Of a stretch of DNA of 64,000 nucleotides, positions 13,654 through 25,299 are shown in pieces; positions within the stretch are counted from its first letter, which is position 1; each line of letters begins with the position of its first letter. This DNA is from Takakia lepidozioides (taxonomy: Eukaryota > Streptophyta > Takakiopsida > Takakiales > Takakiaceae). The notes beneath the pieces were generated by a model. It did not search any database, was not told the origin of the DNA, and saw only the letters and a list, made by a program, of their open reading frames with translations. The stretch spans positions 50,034,001 to 50,098,000 of the forward strand of contig CM060731.1 in the NCBI GenBank assembly GCA_030704615.1. The letters are read 5' to 3'. A program made the translations under genes and the position numbers.

Positions 13654-16600
13654 TCATCCTTCAACACCCAAATGCCCTGCTCGCACATTGATGCTGTCAG
13701 ATGCTTGAATTCCTTGCTTTGCCACTGGGCTATTCAGCCCAGCCACACTGTCCTTGATGCCGGGCCTTGTGAAGTCCATGGCTTCGTAGGAGTATCCCCG
13801 TGCAATCCCAATTGTCATCCCCACAGAGACCAGAGTTTCCAACGATCTCTCACTGTTAGCTAACAGATCGTCATCCAGCTCGATTGATCTCTGCAAGAAA
13901 AGAGCTGTGACACTTAGTTATGCCCACACATTTAAAGGCATTCTCGACCTTCCAGGGTGGAATTTTGCAATTTGGTCAGTATTTCGAGGAACCAACACAA
14001 AAATGCTGGAAGGGCAGTGTAAGTACCTGTGGGAAGACAGTGATACACGTGCTGCCACCAAATGAAAAGTAGCCAAACTGCACAACCACACCATGCCTCA
14101 ATATCTTACATGCCAAACCTAACCTAAGCCTAAACCCAAATACAATACAACGGGCCATTTACTGTTTGAATAGATGGGCGGAGAAGGATATGCAATCATT
14201 TGACTTCACTTGGCTCAGACCTTGTGGCCAAGCCCCACACATAGTTTGGACAGAGGGTCTATGGGAGGTCAAAAGAGCCTGGGAGAGTGGAACAACAGAG
14301 ACAAAGAACATAGAAACCCCAAATGTTACTCATAGGCACATTGCTCATGCAGATAGGGCCTTTCAGAAAGGTAATGATGAGTCTGCACGTGTGGTCAAAA
14401 TAGGGCTCTCCTCACACAAGGCGTCTATTGCCATTATCCTAAGTTAATACGTGCAGTGTGGACTTTGAAGTTGCCCAATGCCCTTGTAAGGGACATGGAG
14501 AAACTGGCAGAGGTAGCATGATGATGTGGTTGTCGCTTATGATAAGGGTGTCCTTGTAAAATTTGTTAGTAAACATGACTGGGTTTGTTAGTCCTCAAGT
14601 ATGTTTTACATGGAACTTGGGTCCTCACAGCTAAAAGCCTCCAAACAAGACACCAGTGTCTGCTCACATTCTGTAGCACAAAAGGCATGCCAAGGACACA
14701 GATCAAAATACAGAATGTACTCATAAGACAGTGTTTGCCGTAGACTTGTGGCCATAGACCCAACGCCCAGTTTGGGTAGAACAATAGGGAACAGACACTA
14801 CCTTTGTGAGGGGTTCACTCAAGTAGTGGCACTTACCTTGATACGAACAATCAGTCAGGGAAGTTTTATGCTTAACTTGTTGTATCAAAATACAGAGAGA
14901 TAGAGAGATAGGTGCAATAGAGACTTGTTAAGGTTCGCAGGAAGCTCAATCAGAGAATGTGTATATGTGCACCCCCTCCCTGACATGCACAATGGACATG
15001 CATTACAAGCCAAACAACCACAAGCCATACCTGCTCTCCTTTTCTGACAAAGTCGCCTTCCTTCTTGAGCAAGGTAATGGAACCGACCATGGTAGCCCCA
15101 ATCGCCACAAATACGATCTACCAAATTACATCCATTTTAGCATAAGAGTTCTTTGAAGAAGGAACATCAGCCCCAATCAATTCTCCCTTCTCCCAGACAG
15201 AACATGATAGCTATAGGAAGGTAAGAGCTGGATGCACATCTTGCTCCTCTAAGACTAGGCCAGTTGACATTATTCGGAGGGTGTAAGGGATGCTCACTTT
15301 GCCAAATTCCCTAGTATTGATGATGCACACAGATCGCTTGTTCTCTGTAAACACATTGCAGTATTTACTATTCACAGCAATTGGATTGACCTGCCACAGA
15401 TAAGTTTGATTAGCCTTGCAAGTTGGTCACTGATATTGCTTCATCATCCTCCATCCAAATACTGCTGATTTACCCTCACAAAGCAGGACAGTGACGGTTG
15501 GCAAGACAGGATATTTGAGATCCATGTCCGGGGGACGTATGGGGCCTTAAGTGTCAGCTCACCCGAAACTCACATTTTTACTACGATATTTTCATCAGGA
15601 TCAGGGATAAGCAACTAGATGCCTGACAACCTGTCAGCCACCAACAAGCAGTACTGGCATCAAAAGCACATGGGTGGATGTTGGATGTCACCCATAATAG
15701 CATTGCAGCTGCAAAAGCCAGGACACTATAGAACCGGTCACCTAATGTGTGGGTACCTGGGGGCATGCGAGTCCTTGAGGGAGGTTTGGGCAACCTTGTG
15801 TAGCCATTAGAAGGTGTCCACCTTAACATCCCTTTGGGGTGAAGTGACACTAATTTAAGCTTGCCTTGACAGCAGTCAACCTTTTTTTTGTCAGCCACCG
15901 CATGCATCACCAGAAGATTTGGGAACTTCCAGAGTGGACGACACAATTGCCAAAGCGACACAGGCAGATGGCTTATATGACAATGATAGGCTTTGCCAGT
16001 ATGTACAAAGTGGAGACAGAACATGGGTTGTGGTTGCATTTTCCTCTAAGATGGTCTTTGCAAGGTGCTCATCCTCACAGCATATATTTAGTCACTTAAT
16101 TGTCTCAGATTGTGTTACACATCTGCTCATTTGATTCCTGCCAGCAATACAAGATTCCATTTTCTTCATATCCCAATTGACTCTCTAAAGTTTCTTCTTT
16201 CTTTCCTTCCTCGCTCTCCCAGCATGCACCGGGCCCAACTGATGTATCGAAACTGAAGAACACGTCTTCTTTTGCTGCCCTCTTTACTATGAGATCTGTG
16301 GGAGATCCACTGTCTGTTCTATGAAACCCAATCTCTCACAAAAGTCTTCCATTGTGAGGATCTGGCTGCTTCTGCCTTGACTGTCTTTAGTTCTCTTTCT
16401 TGTTTCTTGTTCTCGTTTGTCCCATAAACACTTTCAGCTTTCTACGGACGTTATAGAGTTCCATATCATTTCATTTCAATTCTCTATCCCGCCAAAATTG
16501 GGCACGTGGTCTATGGCCACAAGGCTACGGCAAACAAAGTCTATGAGTACATTCTATCCCTTGTCATCTCTTGAGGCGGAGCCTAAGCCCTGGCCCTGTT

Positions 16601-19600
16601 GGGGTCTAATTGCTGGGCAGCTCACACAGCAAGTTGATGCTTGTGTGAAGGGCTTTCTAGAGGATATCTGAAAAACCTGCAGTCTATGGCCAGGCTGCGG
16701 AAACGTCTCCCATGTCTGCGCACACACAAAAGTAATCCTGAATGACTGCCACATGGGCGGAGACATCTAATCAACATTGGAAAGAAGAAGATAGTGTACC
16801 GTGTAGAGATTTCCCGGAATATCAATGACTTTGGTGAGTTCACCACTGGCAGGAACATGGAAACGGTGGTAGTCCTGCTTGCCAGAAAACATCAAAACTG
16901 CAGCAAGCATGAGAAAAGAACAATTTTCTTTCCAAACAACAGGAATGTATAGGATGTGATTTGATATGCAGAGTGTAGCCAATCCATCACACGTTCCATT
17001 TCAATTTGGCTGTGAAACACTTAATCCAGGTTGCTAACCCACCAGATGATGAGACTTAACCTGAACTGCTTTCGCACAGCCGACAACATACAAGAAGAAA
17101 GGGTTTCATCACACATCCAGAGAGGCCCAAAGGAGAGAAACCTACTCATTCCTTCATCAGGCATTCACTATATGCTGGGCATAGTCCCTATGCAATACAA
17201 CCCTCTGGTAGCTGATCATGGTTAGGGTATGAAACTGACCAAAAATTTCCATAGATAGGGACAAATATTCCGTTACATTATTCACTGAGTGTTGACTAGA
17301 TGCCTGGGAGAGATTGTACTCATAAGACGTTGTTTGCCGTAGCCTTGTGGCCATTGACCCCGCGCCCAGTTTGAGCGGGAACAAAAGGGACAGAACCTAC
17401 CTCTGTCAGGGGCTGACATTGGTAGTAAGACTTACCTTCATATATAGAATTAATCCGGGTTTTCCAGAGATCCTCTAGAAATCCCTTCACACAAGCATCA
17501 ATCTGCTGTGTGTGATTTGCCCAAAAACTAGGCCTCAGGAGGGCCTGGGCTTTTGGCTCAGCCTCGAGACTTTCAAAGTTGGTAAACAGGGGTACAGTCA
17601 CAATTCCCTTGATAGATTTGAAGAGAGCGTCTCTTTGGTGAGAGAACCCCGGACAGTGTATCAGAAAATGAATACTGTCTTCAGATTGCCCACACAACGG
17701 GCAATTGCACTCTCCCTTTCCTCTCTGCTTCTGTTTGCTGTTCAAAGGTAGGCTTCCTGCCCTGAGTTTAAATTTCAGTCTAGTGCCGAGAGTGGGTAGA
17801 CCCTTGAGGTCATCCAAGATGTCCTCCCCCATGTCACTGACTGGAAACAAGTTCAGGGAAGTTTTCTGCCTAACTTCATTTTCGTCAGACAATCTCATGG
17901 CAACAGACATGGCTTTGGACACTACAGCCTCTAAGTCAGATTTATCCAGCAGGGTCAAGACTTGCGGATCCAGGTCCAGGTCCTTGAGAATCTCTTCTAC
18001 TCTCTTCTGCCAGGACTTAGCCTGTTTGACAGGGCGGTCCTGTTTCCAAGATATAGAGTCGATTAACTTAGGATATCTGGTGTAGGGCATATGTTGCAGC
18101 TGACCCCACCATCTGACCTTGAATTCATCTCGTCGGGAGCTTAAGGACGGAATGCCAAACTCACCCCGAACAGCCACATTGGCTGTTTTGGAGCATGCTG
18201 ACATAAACTCCTTAAGCACCCCCACTTGAATGGATTCTAGAGACTTAGCCTGGTTGGAGTTATCAACCCATATTGCAGATCCGTACTCCAAGGCAGGTCT
18301 AATAATGCGACAAAGCATGGTTTTCTTAACCTCAGAGTTGACCCCTCTGCAGTGGAAAAATTTAGTGAGCCCCAGAGCTTTGCCCTTGCCAGTTTGAACA
18401 ACTTTCCGGATATGTGCATCCCAATTACAATTGGAGGAAAACTCAACGCCCAGGTAAGTGTAGGAAGGGAGGACCGGGATCTCTTGGCTACCCCACTGCC
18501 ACTTAAGATCACTTCCTCCCTCTCCTCTGTCGTTGAATGCTACCACTGCACATTTGCTGACATTAGTCTCTAACCCCCAAAGATCAAAGTATCTCTTCGC
18601 GCAATCAATCAACTCCTGGAGATTGGTTGGAGTCTCCCCTATGCCTGCGAAGTCATCCGCAAACATAAGGGCTGGTACGGTGGTATCACCCACCCTTAAC
18701 CCAAATCCCTCACTTTCCACATCCTCGAGGAGTTGATTGATGAAAACATTGAAGAGCAGAGGGGACAGAGTACATCCTTGAGCTACACCTTGGTCTATGT
18801 CAAAGAAGTTGGACTTCTGTCCGTTAACAGTGACACAGCTTTTGGTGTGAGCATACAAGTTGTGGACAACTCTCCACATCTTTCCCTTGATCCCACAAGA
18901 CCAGAGGCGGAACCATAGGCCATCTCTCCACACTGTGTCATAAGCCTTTTTGACATCCAGGAAAAAAACATAAGTGGGTTTCCCTTCTTTTTTCCTTCCC
19001 TGGATAATCTGGCTTAGAGTGAAGATATGATCCACACAGCCCCTGTTTCGCCGAAAGCCAGCTTGGCCTTCGTGGAAACAACCTCTCGAGACGAGTACTT
19101 ATAACTCTGCAGAATGTCTTGCCAACAGCATTGAGGAGCGTGATGCCACGGTAGTTCCCCGGTTCTTCTCTGTCACCCTTTTTGTCTAGATTGACAATGA
19201 CCCCCTGTCGCCAGCGAAAGGGGATCATTTCAGTCTTCCAGATAAGGTTAAAGAGGAGAACTAGGGCCTCTATCATGGGATCGCCACCGTGCTTGATAAG
19301 CTCGTTGACAATACCATCAGTCCACCAGCTTTATATCCATTTAAATGTTCAATTGCTTCCACAATCTCAGAAGAACTAATGGGAGCGTTATAAGCCATTG
19401 AATATACTCCAGTTCATCAGGGCTGTTTTGAATCATAGGGACAGTTTTTCCAACTGTGTCCCTCCATTCAGCAGAAGACCCCTCACTGTTAGACCTAGAA
19501 GTTCTGCCAAGGATACTGTAGTGAGTTTCAAAGGTTTTGACAATGTCAACCGATGAAGTCACCACTGCACCTTTAGTAGTCTTCAGCGCTTGTACTTGCT

Positions 19601-22600
19601 GAGCGTTTTTCGGCTTATACAAACGTTGAAGGGCCAACCAGAATTTCTTGTCATTACCACCATGGTGGTTTGAGTTTATTTCACTGTATAACTTGTCCCA
19701 GTATAATTTCTTCTGAGACCTAACAAGCTGATTGATATCTTTGCGGAGCTGGTAGTACCTCGCCCACAATTCTCTGTTGGTTTTCAAATTGCAGCACTCT
19801 TTATAGAGGGCTTGTCTCTCAGCTATCTTGAGTTTAATCTCATTGGTCCACCAATTAACAGCTCTACCGCAGACAATTAGTTTCCTCCCAATGATCTTGT
19901 CAGCCACGGAGGAAACGAAACTCTCCCAAGAGTCCACTGCTCTTTCGACTTCATTTCTTGCATTGTCAGAGCGAGACTGAAGTTCTCGGAGCGATTGGAC
20001 AAAATGAGGGAGAGCCTCTTGCAAGGCCTGGACGTACTCAGCCTTGACCTCCTCATTATGGAAGATGCCTGGGAGAGAAAGAGAACAAAACCCTTATAAC
20101 ATGCACCGTCAGAGAAAGAGAGATGTGAGAGACCTGAGGAGCAAGACGAAAGATAACCATTGGCCCACCCTCGAATTCTTTGGCCACCTCCTTTCCAAGA
20201 AGACCAGCAATTGAAAACTTGCGACCCTGCAGGAATCCAGTACTTGAAGGATTAGAAAAGTTCAAAATTACCAGCACTTTCAGATCTAAGCCCCTCTATT
20301 TCTGTTACATTGAACTGCGACAATGTGTGAAATGAGATGAAATGAAATGGTGCTTTATAACATCCACCGAAAGCTCATAGAGCTTATGGGACAAAATGGA
20401 AGAAAACATGAGAGAGGAACAAATCCAGAAACCAAGAATAACAATTAATGTTCTAGCGATTGTCTAAGGGTGAAGGCCTCGTGCAGGTAGGCTGCCAAGC
20501 ATTTTTGATCCTCATAGTGGAAGACATCAGTGAGAGTTTGGGTTCCACTGAATAAACAGTTGTGTGAGAAAGTAAGAAGCTGTGAATGAAAAGAGAGGGA
20601 GACAGATGATCTTACTCCTTGACTGCTCCTTGTGAACATTACCTATGACATACATAGTCCCTGGAGAGGAAAGAAGCAAGAAAGACATAACATTCACAGG
20701 GGCACTGAGGGCCCATGAGACAAACAGGGGCGCACTTTGATCCAAAAACGACTGGCATCATCAGGACTGTTGAATGCCATCAATCGAGAGTCAGCCGCAG
20801 ACACTGCCACTGAATCATTGTACTCGTGCTCAATTGGACGCACACCAGGCTTTAACTCCCGAATGAAAAATTCATTGAATGTCTACAAAATGAAGCCAAG
20901 AAAATATTTAGTACCCATGATGACAACGCAATATTGACCATAGCCCAGCATTGACTGGGCATTCCTCCTCTCTTACCATGTTAGAAATGTTCTTTTCTCT
21001 TAATATCACCACAGGATACAGGAACATTCAGGCCTCACACACACCATTGAATTTATTAGACATTGAAGTTTCACAGAACCCAATGGCCTTTGAGCCCTCA
21101 CCAACATCTCTCTAGAGCTCTCTCAAAGACTCAGATGTTTGTAAATGCCACTCAGTGCTTTAATGTCTCCAGAAAGATTGCCCAGCTATCAGACTTAGCT
21201 GTGGAAAGAGCTTTGATTGGATCCTTGCATATACACAGGGAGGTAATAGGAGTGTGGAGTTTACAAACCTTGTAAAACTCGATTGTCTCCTTAAACTCAT
21301 CAGTGTTGATGCGGTCCTGTTTGAAGTATGAGTCCACCATACACATGCAAAGTGAGACGGAGACAGATGTACTCTTTGAGAATTCCCTAGAACAGTTCCT
21401 ACAAAATACTCTTGAACGTATTTTCCCACCCCATAGAAACCTCCACGAACCGTTTGGGAGTTTCTAACCCTTAGGGCATGGCAACCCAGCCCTGAATCGG
21501 CATACTGATTGTGCACAGACATCATGCTAGAAAACAGAATGTTCATTCCAACACTGCTACTATAAACCTCGATTTGGGCTCAGATGCCATATGTTGGAGA
21601 TTGCACTGGTCAGCGTCTAGAGAAGGGCAAACAGAGACAGACACAGACAGCCCCTACACCAGAGTATTAAGGCTAACATTCTGGTCAGTCATTCCGATTC
21701 AAAAGAAATTCTACCAAGGAAAACTTGGAAACTCAAGTAAATGATGTAGACTAGATAATAATGTGCCAGACTACTACCGACTGTAACACTAGTTCTTGAC
21801 CTTCAAAGGACTTTTTAGACTGTTCTTCTACAGAAACATAAAGACAAGTTGGTGTAATAGAATAAGGATAAATTTTCTTGCCTTAAAGAACTCAATGAAC
21901 TTGGGGATATCAGCCTTTGATTGAGGTGAGTTCATGCGCAACCCTTGCTTCCGTGTTATGCTCAATAACAAATTCCTTGTGCCTGTCCAAAAATCAACCC
22001 ATGCAATCCATCACTCCATTAGTCAGACTGTTCCACTGGTTCAACTGTGTTGAACTCCTGTGACCCAGGGGCCATCTACTATGTTGATCTCCTGTAGACT
22101 TAATAACTGTCTTCCTTCCTATCTTCCCTGCTTCTCTCTCCCTCTCTAGGTCTATGGCAACAAGGGTAAGCCAAGCACATTCTATTGATGACATCTCTTT
22201 CAATCTTCTTTGCTATCAACAACCTCTAAAATTAGATGAGAGCAACGAACCATTATCAAGAAGCCCCAAACTTATTTTGGACTGATAGATGGCACGCATG
22301 GATAACACAATTTTGTTATCAATCAACTCCTCTACCAGCCTTTTTGTCCTCCTGTCAAACACCTGGTTCAAAACACACAAAGATCTCATAACCAAGAGTG
22401 TAAGTTTTACATAGTTTTTCTGAATAGCGCTAGAAGATCAAATCATACGCAGGAAAATGAATCCTCAGCTCCTAGCTTACCAAGATATGTCCAGCATTGG
22501 CTCGACCCACGTCATATGTTGAAAAACTGGCCCATTCACTCAACTTGAACATCCACCTGCGGACAGATTCATGCCCGTGAATGTCTACTCTACTGAGAGG

Positions 22601-25266
22601 AATACAGAACATGCCAGAATCATCATTTCTTTTTTGCAATGGGACAGGGGGCAGGAATCAGGTAGTATTTACATATGACATTGTCCAGAGAGCCGAGAAA
22701 TGGTGAAACTTGGTTTGAAAGAAGAGGGAAAGAAGGTCAGACCGTACATACCCGTTGGAAGCCTGTTTGTCAGTCAAGAAACCCCCAGTCATGATCTGCA
22801 TGCCTGTGCCCTCGTCAAAGCAAAGGCTCATGTGAATCATGTCATTGAGCAAGTCATTATTTCCCAGCTTCTCCCCACACACGGGACAACAGTTCACACG
22901 AAATGTCCTGCCCCACAAAGTCCCATCACATTACTCTGCAGATTTGAAACATAGTGACATTGAGGAAAAGGAGTAGTCAAGGCAGAGTGGGCATGTAAGC
23001 AACAAATGCACTAAACAATCATAAGAATCCAGAGAGATAGGTAATCATTAGACAAGAGAAGCATAAATTTTTTTTTTGTAATGCCACATGAAGGAAGACA
23101 CAAAGAAACTGATGAAGTCCACAAACAGATCAAATGCACTAATCTCAAGACAAGAATCAAAAGTACCTCTCTTCATTCTTGGTTAAGAGATCAGCCAGCT
23201 CATCCACGCTCACTTTGCCATCCTTGTTTTCATCAGCTTGTTTAAAAAGATCTTCAAGCTGCATTCTCATCCCACTCACCAATAAGTGTCTTCCTGGACT
23301 TCAGATATTGACATGCTCTCATGTTGGCTCACAGAAATTACATAATGTTTTCTTTCTCCAGATCCACTGTAACAAATAATGCAAATCCCAGGGACCCACC
23401 TGCCAATATAAAAAACACAATCAATCGGCTGGTCCAGCCAAAAGGACCAGAGTCAAGCTGGCAATGACAAGGATGAGAAATAGGAGACAGGGAACAAACT
23501 TGGAGACTGCTGTCTGGCAGCTTTAAACACCTAGTTATCACTACAAGTGGGTAGGTCACCAAGGCATACCCGGTTCACTGGGAGTTTGTTGCCAAAAGCT
23601 TTAATGAGGTCACGGAACTCTGAAAATGACAACTCCCCGCTTTCATCATAGTCCTGGACAATTTTCACAAAATTAACCATTGAAGCTGCAAAACACATAT
23701 TCTACCTCATGCCACTACAATCTTCGTAGGAATATCCTGAAATAGAAAAAGGGCAATGGTGTGGGTGCATACCACGACTGAGAGAAGACGGCGTGCGAAA
23801 TTCATTTCAGTGACTATTTTATCCTGCATCAAATCAGCCCCATGTAAGAGATAGATAATGTCTGGAGAAACGAGATAGCACATGGATGGGGCCACAAAAG
23901 TACCTCAGCACTGTAGGCCACAGTGATTTTTCCGACAACTTTGGTAGTGGTGCTGGGATCAAACAACTCATGCACCATGCTTGTGTGGTCCGCCTCCTAT
24001 TGTCACACCATCCTTACTTTAGTATGCTATGCATGCACAACTATAGCATGGAAGACTGAGGTATTCTACATGAACAAAACAGAGCTGGATAGATATGCAT
24101 ACGCAGCCAAGTAGCCATGGCACATCGTAACAAGCATGCCTGTATGGTCACATTTGTTTATGCAAATGGGAATTTAATCTTTCTGTGGACACCATTAAGA
24201 AGTCTGCCTTCAGCAAAACGGACATTTCATGCATCAGCAGTTGACCTCAAAGAGTCATACTGGTGAATAGTTAGGCATGGAGAGAGTTGAAAGAAGCATC
24301 TGCAAAGTAAGAGTCTAACTGCAACATTTTCCCCTTCCTAAACATACTTTCCTCCTCCAGATCCACTCGTGTAATGACCATCTCTTGTCCTCTCATAGAC
24401 ATACCCATATGGTTGATACAGCACCCAATTTTGAGCAGATATTGCAACTTACAGGATCAAATATGTCGGAAAGATCCTGTTCACAGAAGCCAATCAGCTT
24501 ATTCTTTGCTACCTGGTTGTTCTGCGGCACAGACAGAAATCCAAGCAAGCCTTTTTCACACGACCTGAACAGCTGATTTTTCTTCCCAAGCTCTCATACC
24601 GAACCCCTACTTCAGTAACTCTATCCCCAGTGCTACTTCTTTCTTTATGGACAAAAGCATTCTTTGGGCCTTGTTTGACGTTTCTATGTTGTGATTATAT
24701 ATTTTTCTACTTTGTCCCATTGGTCCTTGGGCCCCCTGTGAATGTTACAATTCTTTCTTCTATGTCTATCTTTGTCTCCCACCAAGCTACATAAGGTATG
24801 AGCTTTTTGGTCACAAGGCTATGAAAGGGAAGTTTATATGTACAATCTTTCGTGCAGTGCCAGTCTCCTTCCTTTCAAGAGGATAAAACATGAGATATGA
24901 TCAGTAACCCTGATACTGGTGTGTGGAGGCTGAAGACGGGGCCAAAATCACCTCAAACACAGACACATGAACAATTCGTGGACCATTGGCCTCCAGAACC
25001 ATGGTCCTTTCCTGCAACACATTACACAAACCTTAGACAAGTTAGACTGCCAAAGAAACTTCCAGCAGGTAGAAGAAGAGACAAAAGACTTGATCTAATC
25101 TTCTGGTTGTCCTGCTCACAATCTAGGATAGAAAAAGTCTGCACCAGCCAGCACATGACAAAGACAGAGGGAGGGATGGATGGTGACATAGAGTGCACAC
25201 CATTGCTCACAAGACTAGGTCCCACGGAAAGTAGACATCCTTCCTCCTCAAATATAAAACACTGTA

Positions 25267-25299
<33 letters not shown>

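Noticed and set aside
16495-16690. Exon of the PSD gene
   Set aside because: The frame SLEAEPKPWP...VDACVKGFLED matches the LINE C-terminus, and PSD exons join in phase without it.
18085-19035. Plus-strand frames opposite the LINE
   Set aside because: They are antisense shadows of the reverse transcriptase coding region.
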